Shown: positions 1-10,785, counted from the first letter of the stretch. The stretch: 32,293 bases of DNA from Acrasis kona (GCA_026419775.2 JAOPGA020000660.1:1-32293), one strand, 5' to 3'. Notes: generated from the letters alone by a model not told the origin. A program made the numbers and translations.

Positions 1-20
1 AAAATGTGGATTGAAATGCT

Positions 21-26
21 TTTATT
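21..26 (-). terminator. Poly(A) signal of the PPR gene
   Basis: AATAAA on the minus strand, about 20 nt downstream of the PPR stop codon (47-49). Confidence 0.6.
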
Positions 27-46
27 GTTTGGTTTTGGGTTTTGCT

Positions 47-707
47 CTATTCAAGATTTATTCTTTCCAAAACTGCATTAGCACCTTCTTGGCCTTCTAT
101 CTCGGAAATGCGGCTAACGTATAACTTTAGAGTATTCTTGTCTGGTATCACATTATTTGATAATGATTCAAATAAAAGATCTTTGGATTCCGTGACACGC
201 CCAACGGATATCAGTTCAAGTATCAATAAACCAATGAATCTATTTTCAGATTTAAGATTCTGCGACATACTGTTATAAATTTTCAATGCTTCATCAACCA
301 TATTGTGGAGGCACAACATTTTTATAAATTCAAAATGGGTATTGACATCAGGTTCTACTGCAAATTTCCTATTCATCTCATTAAATACAATCTTCGCCTT
401 TTCTATTTTTCCAGTCATTCCATATCTATAATGTTGTGATTAGATTAGATCATTAAACCAAGATTTTGTACCCTCTTATGATTTGATTGAAAGCCTCAAC
501 AGGTGGATTTTGGCGAGAGATAATAACACTAAACAGTTTTTCAGCCTCTTCAGGCTGATTTGACAGGATATAGTTGTTCATGTCATGAAGCAAATCTTCA
601 CTACTGTTTTTCGCATCTCGACTTGGTGCCGAATATCCAGGTATGTAAACGTAGCGTCTCACTAAACTTCTGGGTGCTCTGCACGTGATGAATCTCGTTA
701 CAATCAT
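47..707 (-). CDS. Small PPR protein, probably mitochondrial (2 exons)
   Basis: Exons 707-472 and 425-47 join across a 46-nt GT-AG intron (426-471). The junction lies inside a Gly codon and gives 204 residues. The first 30 residues hold many Arg and no acidic residue, as in a mitochondrial presequence. From about residue 38 there are paired helices of the 35-residue pentatricopeptide type, for example GMTGKIEKAKIVFNEM and HNMVDEALKIYNSM, with further turns to the end. PPR proteins bind organellar RNA; the target of this one cannot be read from the sequence. It is short for the family, with roughly four repeats. AATAAA lies 21 nt after the stop, so the 3' UTR is tiny. The family call is fairly secure and the organelle is inferred. 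Confidence 0.75.
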
Positions 708-712
708 ACTAT

Positions 713-722
713 AGGTTGACCT
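713..722. promoter_or_regulatory. Palindrome AGGTTGACCT upstream of the PPR gene
   Basis: A 10-bp near-palindrome (AGGT-TG-ACCT) sits 6 nt upstream of the PPR start codon. The identical 10-mer lies 56 nt upstream of the BRCT-FHA-PIN start (4333-4342). A shared promoter or 5' UTR element is an inference. Confidence 0.3.
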
Positions 723-984
723 ACCTCCGTTTTTTTAAATGCTTCCCCTTGGCGACGTGAAGTATCCCACACTTTAAGTCTTTTTTGTTTAGATAGGTTT
801 CGTAACGAACATTTGAATAATTAGACTTGTTGTGATTATCCTAGACTGATAGTGGTGACGTTTTTAATTTTACCAGTGCAACGCACATTTGACTTACAAA
901 GCTCGCGCAATAGAAAGTGCATCGCTCGGCTGTGTTAGATTGCAAGGAATATTTGACGCAAAAAGGATTAGTAAATGTACATAA

Positions 985-990
985 TTTATT
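985..990 (-). terminator. Poly(A) signal overlapping the stop codon
   Basis: AATAAA whose first base is the last base of the TAA stop at 990-992. Confidence 0.55.
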
Positions 991-1316
991 TACAAGAGCA
1001 ATTCATCCCTTGGAGCGTTCCAAACTCTACTAACAGTAGTTTGGGTAATAGATTGGGTAGTTGGTAGTTGTGCCAATTTGGTGTTTCGGTCTGATTCGAT
1101 ATTAAATGAGCTCATGGTTGTGTTGCTTTCGATTCTTTCCTGGTTCTCCTTATTCCACATTATCTTGTGCTCCTTTTTGATAGACGCCAAATCTGCAGTG
1201 CTCATAAGCCCTGCATCTTCCTGTGTTACTCCAGGAAGGATTCTGAAGTGACTATCTCTAGACAAGTTCTTGTCCATGATCTTTTGGTATCTGCTTGTGT
1301 CGTGTTCTCCTCTCAT
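990..1316 (-). CDS. Unrecognised 108-residue protein
   Basis: A single open frame from an ATG at 1316 to TAA at 990. It is hydrophilic, charged and rich in Ser/Thr/Asn, with no signal peptide, membrane segment or recognised domain. A run of charged residues around residues 45-62 (KKEHKIMWNKENQER) could be helical. The TAA stop shares one base with an AATAAA (985-990), the same arrangement as in other genes here, which supports a real gene. It lies between the PPR gene and the BRCT-FHA-PIN gene on the same strand. I do not recognise the family. Confidence 0.5.
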   Translation of the reverse strand: MRGEHDTSRYQKIMDKNLSRDSHFRILPGVTQEDAGLMSTADLASIKKEHKIMWNKENQERIESNTTMSSFNIESDRNTKLAQLPTTQSITQTTVSRVWNAPRDELLL

Positions 1317-2044
1317 TATTGTGTTTGTTATGTTTGGTTGGTTGTATTATTTAGCCTCTTTTATGATCTAACCTGCATCATTTTGATTGGTTGATCATTT
1401 TAGACTCAGTTCTATTATTAATTTCAGTTGTAAGTTAATGGCTGTTTCCAAAAAAAGACCATTGTAAAGCTAGTTTTTCGCTTCTGTTATGTGCACAAGG
1501 AGTTGGATTGCGTTATGTAGTACGTGCACAGATATTAACAAACATAATAGAAACTCGAGCAACAAGATATAAAAAGTACATGGGATCCCTCATGCAACTA
1601 GACATAACAGATGTAAAAGATCACAGATGAAGCATTCGTTCATCTCAAAATGAAACACTCTTAACATGATTTCTTGCAAACTAATCAGAATTACAAGTGC
1701 AGCATTCGTTCATCTCAAAGGAGTACACTCTTAACATTAGCGAATATAAACAAATCACAGATGCAGCACTATACTTTGACAGAATTCTGATGTCAGAAGA
1801 AGTACAACTTGAATAAATATCATTATCAAAAAGTGTGTTGTGTGGTTGCTAAGATTTTTGCTTTTCGCATTATGTTCTTGATCGATGTCTTCTCCACTGT
1901 CTCCTTTTATTTCCTACCAATGTGTACCTACACAATTGCTATGTAACTTCCTCAAGCCTTTATTTTTTCCTAGGTTCGCAAATTTTAAAATATTTGAATA
2001 CTTTTGACAAAGATTCTGCTTGATGATTAAGCAGGTTATAAATT
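1317..2044. other. Spacer without a convincing gene
   Basis: AT-rich sequence in which no open frame has coding character except a short minus-strand stretch near 1930-2020 (see the candidate exons at 2063-2312). It contains a degenerate tandem repeat at 1631-1740. Confidence 0.5.
1631..1740. repeat. Degenerate tandem repeat, period about 70 bp
   Basis: The 19-mer AGCATTCGTTCATCTCAAA occurs at 1631-1649 and 1701-1719, each followed by ACACTCTTAACA (1655 and 1725). A worn third copy (CACAGATGCAGCA) starts near 1757. Confidence 0.7.
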
Positions 2045-2062
2045 ATAAATGTCGGTGTGTAC

Positions 2063-2312
2063 CTGGTTCTCTTCGTTTTGTATTGGTATATTCAGGGCGA
2101 CAGAGGCCTTCACTAAAGCCATCATGGCTCTTAGAATGTTTTCATAGACTACGGGTCTGTGATTCTGAAGCTCTTGTTCGCTATAGGGATCGATCAAATG
2201 AGGAGTTGAAGTGAACTGGTGTGAATGATGTGGATCGTAGGTCGGTGTAATAGTTTTCGCTTTTTATTGAAGACATCTTACTCTCTTCATAATCAACGAC
2301 TCTCGATGCCAT
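2063..2312 (-). CDS. Candidate exons: 3' extension of the BRCT-FHA-PIN gene, or an overlapping gene
   Basis: The minus strand stays open through 2312-2282, a 22-nt GT-AG intron (2260-2281), then 197 nt of open frame (2259-2063) ending at a CAG/GTACAC donor. The encoded stretch includes PVVYENILRAMMALVKASVA, which looks like a helix. The first 20 nt overlap the end of the BRCT-FHA-PIN frame in another frame. Either this is a separate gene starting at ATG 2312, or a 28-nt intron (GT just after residues AFG, AG before 2302) extends the nuclease protein; both keep phase. A further open stretch near 2016-1930 could be the next exon. No family is recognised. Confidence 0.4.
2263..2268 (-). terminator. 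Poly(A) signal after the BRCT-FHA-PIN stop
   Basis: AATAAA 25 nt downstream of the TGA at 2293-2295. If the candidate downstream exons are real, this site would lie in an intron. Confidence 0.4.
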
Positions 2313-4277
2313 TCAAGTAGGCACTCCACCCAAATGCCTTACAGTGGTGAACAGCAGCCTTCACCCTCAGATTTTTATCATTTGTTAACAAATAGATGTT
2401 CTGATTTTTATTGATGACCTTATCTTTAAAATACAAACAACAGTTTAGAATACGATCGTCAGGGCAGTTGTTTGGAAGTCCTCTTTCCTTTACAGACATT
2501 TCATCGCTGGCACGTTGACCCACTATGCTTGGGACAGTAAGCTTTGACGCATTTCGCACCTTGTCAAAGTGCTTATCAAGATAATCTATTGCCACTCTTG
2601 CACTTTGCGCGACAAGAGGCTGTCTGCTCTTTTTTAAACCGTCCAACTCCATAAGAACCATGAAGGGAATAACAATGATTGTGTCTTTACGTTGATTCAT
2701 CAGCGATTTTAGTGGACACTCCCATTTTTGATTTTGAGACAATACATGACATTCGTTACTACTATTATTCAATAAACAATTCGTGTCCACGACAGCATAA
2801 TTACACATTTGATCACATGATGCAGGATTGTTTCTTAATTGTTTTGTCGGACTAGTAGTTTTAATACATTTATTTATAAATTCAACTTCTCTTGCCCTAA
2901 ACCTTTCGGCCTGCTTCTTTAAATTTTCTTTTTGATTTTCAAAGTCGCACATCTTCTCCAAATGTTCTTTTTTGAATTGTTCCTCCAGTTTCTTCTTCAC
3001 GGCCTCTATTTCAACCTTCATCATGTCTTGATATTGTTTGGCCATTACAATGTGCTCTTCGTTATTATACTTTTCAAAAACATAAACACAAGAAGAATTC
3101 ACTTTATTGACCCTTACATTTATCACAGCACTACCGTCGTCATGACCAAAATGGACGGTATCACCATCCTGAAGAACACATTCTTTTATTCTGATGCTAT
3201 TTACATAAGTACCATTCGTGCTATTATTGTCAACCACCTTAAAAGTATCTCCCTCCCTTATGATGCGCGAGTGTTTCCGGGATACTACGGCTGGTTTTCT
3301 ATCATTAATGTAAAAATCGTTTTCTGAACTGCGACCCAATGTGAAGGTTCTTTGATTGGCGCTGTGCCAGAGAGGTATGAGTAGTGTCGAACAGCAAGAT
3401 GATATGTCCTCCTGACTTGCCAAACGCATGATGGCCCTAACGGTTGATTTTTCAATTTTTGATTTTCCATTCACGATAAAGTGGGTGTCTGTTTGTTGAG
3501 TTATGACTCTTGTTTCCGAAACAAGCGGCACGACTTGATCTTGTGATTGTGTGGCTGCGTGTTGTAATGTAACGAGGTACTTGGAAGTGTCCATGACGCT
3601 GTATGAATAAATGCTATCAGTGAACCACTGTGATGATGGTTAGTTAAGGAACGATTGTGGAGAAATACCTTTTCGTCGACTATGGGTTTGTTTTTTAGAG
3701 GAGTCAAGGTTCGCTCCTCATCAAACGTTAACTTGCCGGCAATACAAATGTCACACTGCTTGTAGCTTCTTACAAGAGTTGCTCCTGCTAAAGTTATTAA
3801 TTGGATCAGGACATCGCCCTCTAGATTAGTTTGACCAATTAAGAATGCTTTCTTGTGGTGCAATAGAGGATCCTCTTTGTTTTTGATTGCAATTCTTGCT
3901 TTTTTTGCGCCTTTACATTGTTTAGCGGTAAGTTCATAAGCTGATTCCGATACAATTTCTTGATGCTTGAGACATTCATTCACCCAATCAATATTAAGGA
4001 GGAAAATGCCCTTCAAGATGCCAAATAGCACCTTCAAAGTCCTCCTGCAAGTACTAGACTCCTTCTCAAGACAAATCAAATGAGTTGTTTTGGTAAAATC
4101 TGAAGCTCCAAATGTCACTTTGGGAATACTGTAGGCCATGTCAGCCACGATAGATTGTTGATCTACGTTCAAAGAACTTGCACCAAGTACAATCTCTTTC
4201 ATTTTGCTTTTCTTTGGAGGTGGTGATTCCATTTCTGACTCCTCGCTAGGTTCATACTCAATGGCCTTCCTCTTCAT
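2293..4277 (-). CDS. Tandem BRCT - FHA - PIN-nuclease protein (647 aa, 2 exons)
   Basis: Exons 4277-3669 and 3627-2293 join in phase 0 across a 41-nt intron (3628-3668) with a TTAACTAAC branch-like site. Splicing supplies the final BRCT helix, WFTDSI, which the unspliced frame lacks. Order: basic NLS-like PPPKKSK (19-25); a BRCT pair of BRCA1/BARD1 type (about 28-225) with THLI (65-68) and RRTLK (78-82), where the Lys matches the phosphate-binding Lys of BRCA1; FHA (about 295-375) with GR, SRKHS and NGT; a coiled coil (about 392-454); and a C-terminal PIN domain like that of SWT1, with DTN, MELDGLK, DDRIL and TNDKNL keeping the acidic metal ligands. Expected role (inferred): a nuclear RNA endonuclease brought to phosphorylated partners, perhaps at DNA damage. 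I know of no named protein with this architecture. Confidence 0.82.
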
Positions 4278-4332
4278 TTGTTCCAGGTATCAAACGAAGC
4301 TCTCAACTCTATTATAACGCTTACAACACATT

Positions 4333-4342
4333 AGGTTGACCT
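4333..4342. promoter_or_regulatory. Second AGGTTGACCT palindrome, in a divergent promoter
   Basis: Identical to 713-722. It lies in the 182-bp gap between the divergent starts at 4277 (minus) and 4460 (plus). Confidence 0.3.
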
Positions 4343-4459
4343 GGGTTGGCTTGATGCTTCCTACTTTATTAAATTTGACAGCCTTTGGCTCACAATTGTC
4401 TCCGATAGCTGCCAATGAATTGATTAACTTCTATGAAGTACTCTTTCTGATCCAAATAT

Positions 4460-4684
4460 ATGACCGATCTGATTAGAACTGTTGAGCGTCAAGCACAGGC
4501 CAACAATGACTACTTTCGTAGACGGGTCCAACAATACCAATAACACCAGCAACGACTACAACAACAACTCTACTGGATCCTCAGGCTACAACAAAAGGTT
4601 AATGGCAGAGAAAATGGTGACCAAGGACTTAGAGGCAAGCCCAGCTGGTCAAACAAACGTGGAAGAGGTAACAACAAGAAGTGA
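4460..4684 (+). CDS. Small basic protein, 66 aa, with a 24-nt intron
   Basis: ATG at 4460, exon 1 4460-4525, a 24-nt GT-AG intron (4526-4549; branch-like CAATAAC, acceptor CACCAG) and exon 2 4550-4684. Removing the intron takes out the only in-frame TAA and leaves one frame. The product has an Arg/Gln-rich helical half (VERQAQANNDYFRRR) and a Gly/Arg/Lys-rich tail (SNKRGRGNNKK), so RNA binding is plausible but not shown. It diverges from the BRCT-FHA-PIN gene and ends just before LINE-A ORF1. The alternative is that it is a 5' ORF of that LINE carrying one nonsense change. I do not recognise the family. Confidence 0.45.
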
Positions 4685-4701
4685 CTACCCTTCAATCGTC
4701 G

Positions 4702-6888
4702 ATGTTTACAAAAACCAAGTTGAGTGACCCTCAACATGTCACATTAGACCACAAGTCGGTCAGTGCACCGCAAAAGAAAGAAAGATGGAAAACTTACAGA
4801 AAGAAAAGCTTATTTAGGTACTATGGACGCCGATACAAGAAACATTGGAGAGAAATGTCAAACAACGAATTTTACATTGCAATGATTAAAAACAAGAAAG
4901 ATTACTTTGTTCCGAAAGACCACAAACTATTTAAAACTAAAATAAAGCATGCATATTCTGACGGACACCTTGTTAGCTTCTTACAACCTTTTGTGTCACA
5001 AAACCGTTGGGACATTTTGGCGCCCGAACGAAATGATAAAAGGCAACCCAAAAAAGATTGTGAAATTGTTTTTAATAAACGGACACACTTAAAGAGGGAT
5101 AAAGAACATCTAAGATACTCACATAACATGCAAGCAGTAACAAACAACATGGAAGTAGACAACAACACGCACATGGTTCAACCAAGCCAACCAAGAACAA
5201 CACAAATCCGATTACAATCATGGCACAGCATACAGCAAAGCCTAACAGAAGGAGTAAAATGGGACGAAGAACCTAGTGAGGAAATCCTCAAAAATATCGA
5301 GGAAGGGAATGCGTCCAACAAAATGAAAGAATGGATCAAAAGAGCAATCCGAGACCCGTTAATGACGCCGGACGAGAACTGCTATTCGGTATTCCTATTG
5401 GGAAAACCGAATAACGTTGACGAATCCGATCTTGAAAAGATAATCGAGGAAATCAGCGCAGAAATTGGATCGAGTGCCAGGGTAACCCCCATGAGAATAC
5501 CCGGTTTTGAATTAAACTTCATGACTATTGAGGACCGCGACACTATCTATGAAAAGATACTTGAAAAAGAACACATGAGAGAAAATTTCATAGCATACAA
5601 GGCGCTCACAGTCAATGACCTGGCGAAAGGACAAATACCGAAATACACCATCAAGATTAAATCAGCCCTACTACACGAACCACGAGTGTGGAGAATGCTT
5701 GAAGGACTCGAGATCGCATACATCGAGGGGTTTGGGGAAAATTGGAACATTGATATCCATTCGGAACTATCCAAAACGGAACTAATAAACAGAGCAGTGC
5801 ATCTAAGGAAAGAATGCGCGAGGACCACACTAGACGATGAATTGCGAAAAGGCCTTAATGCCCTAGTGAAGGACATTGGTAGCACACCTGGCTTGGTAAT
5901 CAGAACACCAAATTTTGAGGGATATCTTAACGATACACAACGGAAAGCGGCCCAAGCAAATATTAAGAAGGGTAACTCGACGGCCGAACTTATAGACTGG
6001 AGATACAGAGGAAGTACAAAATACAACAGAGACGCAATCATAGTGTCCCTGATGCATAGTGAGAGATCCAAAATAGATCTGCTCACAACCTCTGAAATTG
6101 CCAAAGCCATCACAGACGAGGTCAACCAGTTCGAAGATGTTCCAAAAGACTTTTGCATTACCGGAATTGAATACCGTCCATCATCATCCAAAAACTGCAC
6201 GTTGAGAGTCCGAGTGAATAGTGAAGACGATAAAGAATTTCTGCACAACTATAGTGATAAAGCATTCGCACTGAAGGTCAAAGCGGTTGGTAACCTGGTG
6301 GCAAGCGTCAAAAAGGACAAGGGAACCGAAACGGACGACGAGACAAAGAAAAGCGTACAGAATCTTGTTAAAGCCAATACCGACCAACAACAAACCAACA
6401 AGAATGTTGATTCACAATTGGAGGAATTGCGACAACAAATGGCGAAAATGAAAGAAAGACAAGAACTTGCCGACAAATTGATAGAAAACCAAGGAAGGTG
6501 CATCGAACTTGTGCAAAATGCGATTGCAAGTCATCAACAAACAATCAACGATCAACAAAACAGGTTAAATGATCAACAACAATCCATAAATGTTCTCATT
6601 ACATCACAACAGAAAACCGACCAGCTACTTGGAGGTCACAACGAGCATATCAACGGCATCAACAGGCTAATTGTAGGTCACAATGATCAAATCAACGGTA
6701 TCAACAAGCTGCTAGAGCTACTCACAACCAAAGTCACGCAAGACACTCCCCAACAGAATGTGCAGAATCAAACACTCCAACATCCCAACCCTCAATCCAC
6801 CACTCCAAAAAGAACCCGTTCAACACCATCCAACTCACCAGGTTCCATTCAACAACAAAAGAAGCCCAAAAACCAGGAATCAACATGA
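4702..6888 (+). CDS. LINE-A ORF1 protein, 728 aa
   Basis: The first Met in this frame is at 4702; the frame opens just upstream at 4672 with no earlier ATG. The N-terminal third is very basic. The middle (about 225-330 and 470-530) looks like mixed alpha/beta folds and may be RRM-like, although no RNP motif stands out. The C-terminal part (about 565-680) is a long Gln/Asn-rich coiled coil with repeated INDQQNRLNDQQQSINVL-like heptads, followed by a Pro/Lys-rich tail. ORF1 proteins of LINEs coat the element RNA, often as coiled-coil multimers. No CCHC knuckle is present. It runs without a break and shares ATGA with ORF2, which suggests termination-reinitiation. Confidence 0.75.
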   Translation: MFTKTKLSDPQHVTLDHKSVSAPQKKERWKTYRKKSLFRYYGRRYKKHWREMSNNEFYIAMIKNKKDYFVPKDHKLFKTKIKHAYSDGHLVSFLQPFVSQNRWDILAPERNDKRQPKKDCEIVFNKRTHLKRDKEHLRYSHNMQAVTNNMEVDNNTHMVQPSQPRTTQIRLQSWHSIQQSLTEGVKWDEEPSEEILKNIEEGNASNKMKEWIKRAIRDPLMTPDENCYSVFLLGKPNNVDESDLEKIIEEISAEIGSSARVTPMRIPGFELNFMTIEDRDTIYEKILEKEHMRENFIAYKALTVNDLAKGQIPKYTIKIKSALLHEPRVWRMLEGLEIAYIEGFGENWNIDIHSELSKTELINRAVHLRKECARTTLDDELRKGLNALVKDIGSTPGLVIRTPNFEGYLNDTQRKAAQANIKKGNSTAELIDWRYRGSTKYNRDAIIVSLMHSERSKIDLLTTSEIAKAITDEVNQFEDVPKDFCITGIEYRPSSSKNCTLRVRVNSEDDKEFLHNYSDKAFALKVKAVGNLVASVKKDKGTETDDETKKSVQNLVKANTDQQQTNKNVDSQLEELRQQMAKMKERQELADKLIENQGRCIELVQNAIASHQQTINDQQNRLNDQQQSINVLITSQQKTDQLLGGHNEHINGINRLIVGHNDQINGINKLLELLTTKVTQDTPQQNVQNQTLQHPNPQSTTPKRTRSTPSNSPGSIQQQKKPKNQEST

Positions 6889-9800
6889 ACGATCCAATAA
6901 ATAATATAGATGACCTCAGGATTGCTTTTTGGAACATTGACACACTTACCAACTCTAAACTTGGAGATATAGAACAACTTGGGCAAAAGGTAGATATTTT
7001 AGCACTTGCTGAGGTAAACCAATACCACAATAAAACCTGGATCCAACAAATCAGGAGCAACCTACGCACCAACTTTGACCTCTACCTAAATCTTCCTAGC
7101 GTGACAAGAACAAACAGAAACGGGGGACTTGCAAGAACATATGGTGGTACGGCCTTTCTGATTAACAAGAAGTCTAAATGGTACAAAGGTAGTCAATGGT
7201 ACAAACACGAGAAACAGGTCGAAGGAAGACTTTCCACCCTTCACGCTGTTAAAGGTGAATCACACGTTCAGATAGTTTGCGCATACGCTCCAGCGAACAG
7301 CAAGCAACGAAGCATCAACATTGTTGACAAAATGACAGACAACATCAGAGAAGTAGTGGAGAGAGGTAAAGATTTAAACTGGAAAACAATTCTAGTAGGC
7401 GACTGGAACATCCAAAATAATGACGATAACAACAACAGAAGGAAAGCGATATGGAGAGGTCTGTTTGAAGAACTCGGACTTCAGGACATCACTCCTGTAG
7501 AACCAACCTTTAGACATAAAGCATCAGGGATAACTACGAGAATTGACTATTTCCTGGTTGATGACGAGGATATCAATCACAAGTTAAATAAAGTTCACGC
7601 CTTTAGCCCCTTCAGCGATCACACCCCAATATCATCATGTATGGCGATCAAGAATAGAGATCCACACTACACACCAAAAACAAGATGGAAGAAAAAATGG
7701 AGTGATGAGGAATCTGAGAAATTTACTAGTAAATTATTAGGATATTTAAATAAAGGGGACCAAGATTCCTTTCACTACTGGGAAGAGTGTATAAACAAGT
7801 CAGGGGAAGAATGTAACCTGATCAACCAACCGATACCACAATCCAGAGAATTCAACTCCCTGAAACGCAAAAAGCTTTCAAGAAAACTGTACTACGCCAA
7901 ATATAAAGTACAAAACAGATTAGATAAGAGAGCAACTGCAGAAGAGATACTCAAAATTGCAGCACTAAAGAAGGAACTGGCCAAGCTGGCTGAGGATGAC
8001 ATCAAACTGTGCATAGAGAGTTGGAAGAAACAAATTAATGATATGAGCAGTAGTAGTGCATACAAACTAGCAAAGAAGCGTGGGAGAACAGGACCGATAA
8101 ATGCTAATGATTATGGCGGAATCAAAGAAATCGAGGAATATTTTAGGACTAAATCTAGTAAAACAAAACAGGTCAAGATAAAAAAAGGAATTCTGAACTA
8201 CTTTCCAATTAGACAAGAAACATCCATAAATGACTTGGCAAAGCACTTTAAAGATAGACCAGACTACTCCAACGATACGACACTAACTGAACCCATTACA
8301 ACCGAAGAAATCCAATTAAAAATCAAGAAACTTCTGAACTCCTCACCAGGCATAGACGGGATCCCGACCTCCGTGTACAAAAATATCGCAAAGCACTCAA
8401 CATTATCTGGATTATTTTGTAAACTATGCAACAACCTATACAAACTAGATCCCAAAGCCTAACAAGCCCAAAAAAATTGAAAATATGAGACCAATCACTG
8501 TACTTTGAATAATTGTGCGCATCCTACACTCCATCCTTGCAACAAGACTGAAGGAATTTATAAAAAACACCAACATTATCAGAGAAACCCAGCAGGGGTT
8601 TATTGAGGGTAGCAGGTGCATCACACAGTCCGCAATTGTACAGAGACTCATTGAAATTAGAGCTCAACGGGGCGAAGAGACATCCTTCGTTATGCTCGAC
8701 TTGAAAAATGCTTACGGAGAGGTTAATCATGATGTCATGGAGAAGGTTATGACCTGGCTCAAACTACCGACCCACTTCACCAGATATATCATGAAGACCT
8801 TACGCCTTGCAAAATCCAGCGTCAAAACTAATATGGGACTGACAGAACCTTTTGGTATTGAGAAAGGTGTTGCACAAGGAGATCCACTCTCCCCTCTACT
8901 CTTCGACATGATTATGGAATGCGTAGTGACTACATTTCATAAATATGAGTTCCATACTGTTAAAGAAGGAGAACTGGAGATGATAGAATTGTGCTACGCT
9001 GACGATACTGGTCTAATTGCAGCTAACGACAAAGATGCGACAGAAGCTACCTCCCAATTTATTAGAGCCCTTGGCAGGTTCGGTCTTCAAATCAATCCAG
9101 ACAAAACTGTCTACATAGTCACCAACCCCAGCACCAAAAAGAAGACACACAAGGTAAAAGTGGACAAATATACTATTAAATCAGAAAAACGCCAGAGGTA
9201 CCTGGGACATGAAGTTGGTATTAGAGATTCCGAGTCCAAACCCTCCAAACTTGAGAAAGAAGTTATCCTCAAGGCCCAAGATACCACCAAGAACATCAAT
9301 CTTGCAGGGAGGTATCATAAGACCAAAAAACAACTGATATCCTCACTATCGGTCTCGAAAATTCAACACTTCAGCCAGCTCCATCCTATTAACCCATCCC
9401 TACTCGATAAATTAGCGGGCACCATCTCCAAAAGAATCAAATCATCGGAGATGATGCAATATAACTTCAGCAACAAACCTATTTTTATCGACAGTAGCCA
9501 AGGAGGATGGGGATTTACTCACCCTAAAGTCATCTCGCACACAACGTTTCTAAGAGCATCAATAAACCTTCTCAATGCGGAAGTCAATGCATGTAAAGAG
9601 CTGTCGAGACAGGCTTGGTCAAGTGGAGCTTGGACCCAGCTAACAGAAATCTGTGGACTATACAACCTACATATCAGCCGGGCCGGAGAGGGCGAGGTTG
9701 CGAAGATACCGAAAGGGAGCATCACAACTGGCACTGTCATATGGACGGACGGATCATTCAAACGCAACGAGAAGAAACACAAAATCGGTGGAGCGGCAGT

Positions 9801-10785
9801 GGTCACTAAAGACCAGAAAATAATCGATGTTTTTAAACTAAGATTCACGGAAGGGAACGATAATGCTTTTGCCGAGCTTGCCACTATTGCTTACGTGGTC
9901 TATATCCTGGACGAGAACTCAACGTCAACAATCAAAACCGATTATCTAAATGCAGTTAAAGCGCTGACTCATGGCTACAAGAAAGATGATGAATACGTAA
10001 TGATCCTGAGATTTATCAAATCCCAGATCAATCAAAAAAACCTCGATATTGAATGGATACATGTCCCAAGCCACACAGGTATTAAGGAAAATGACCTAGC
10101 TGATACCAAAGCCAAATCCGCTAGAAAGAGAGGGAAAGCTACGAACATGACCCCACTATTCACCTGCAATATGGACGTGTGGACATACCAAACAGAAGAG
10201 ACCGCCTGGCCATCAATAAGCGAGATAGTGAAGGATAGAATCAATGAGGAGATTAGAGCAAAATGGGTGGAGAAGGCAGACAAATGGGATGTAGTCACCA
10301 CTAGTGTACACCAACGTTCATTTGACTACAGAGCAACCAACATAGACAATAAATTGGGTGATGTACTTTTCAGGGCACAGAACGATATGATCGCATATAG
10401 GAACAACCGTAATCGGACATATACATCATGTGAGCAATGCGGGCACCATACTTTGGACCTTAAACATCTGCTATGGGAGTGCGAGAAGATAGAGGGATGG
10501 GAAGAAGTTGTAGGTGACAGCAAGGGGGGAACAACTTGGTACATATGCTGGAATATCCGAGAGGAACAGGAGAACGATGATGAGAACGCGATATGGATTG
10601 GTGCAAGGGGCGAGATTAGTATAACTCAATGGAACAAACTGGTCAAATTGCATAAATCACCGATAGAAGCAAACAAGGATCTTAAACTCATACAAGCAAA
10701 GATCGCAAAGCACCTGCTCCTAATATTAAAATCTTACGAATTTGGTAGATACGCGAACGCGGCTAGGTCCAGGGCTAGAGATTGA
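6885..10785 (+). pseudogene. LINE-A ORF2: endonuclease, reverse transcriptase, RNase H (one broken spot)
   Basis: The first part (6885-8462) carries an APE endonuclease with AFWN (14-17), E43, GDWN (172-175), RIDYF and SDH (244-246), then the start of the RT. At about 8460-8510 a short stretch before NMRPITVL is missing, the frame shifts and a TGA interrupts. The second part (8515-10785) continues the RT with LDLKNAYGEV, GVAQGDPLSPLLF and YADD (161-164 of that part). RNase H follows with WTDGS, an acidic AE, TDYLNA and HTGIKENDLAD, then a CEQCGHH...HLLWEC knuckle. All catalytic motifs are kept on both sides, so the loss looks recent. This copy should not make a complete ORF2 protein. Confidence 0.85.

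Noticed and set aside
42-278. Plus-strand frame over the PPR gene
   Set aside because: Antisense shadow of the PPR exon.
1631-1790. CRISPR-like array
   Set aside because: Only two good repeats and one worn one, with no regular unique spacers, in a eukaryotic setting; an ordinary tandem repeat.
5547-6248. Long minus-strand frame inside LINE-A ORF1
   Set aside because: It is antisense to a clearly coding frame and its composition is that of a shadow frame. The same applies to 9519-9884 and 6734-7072.
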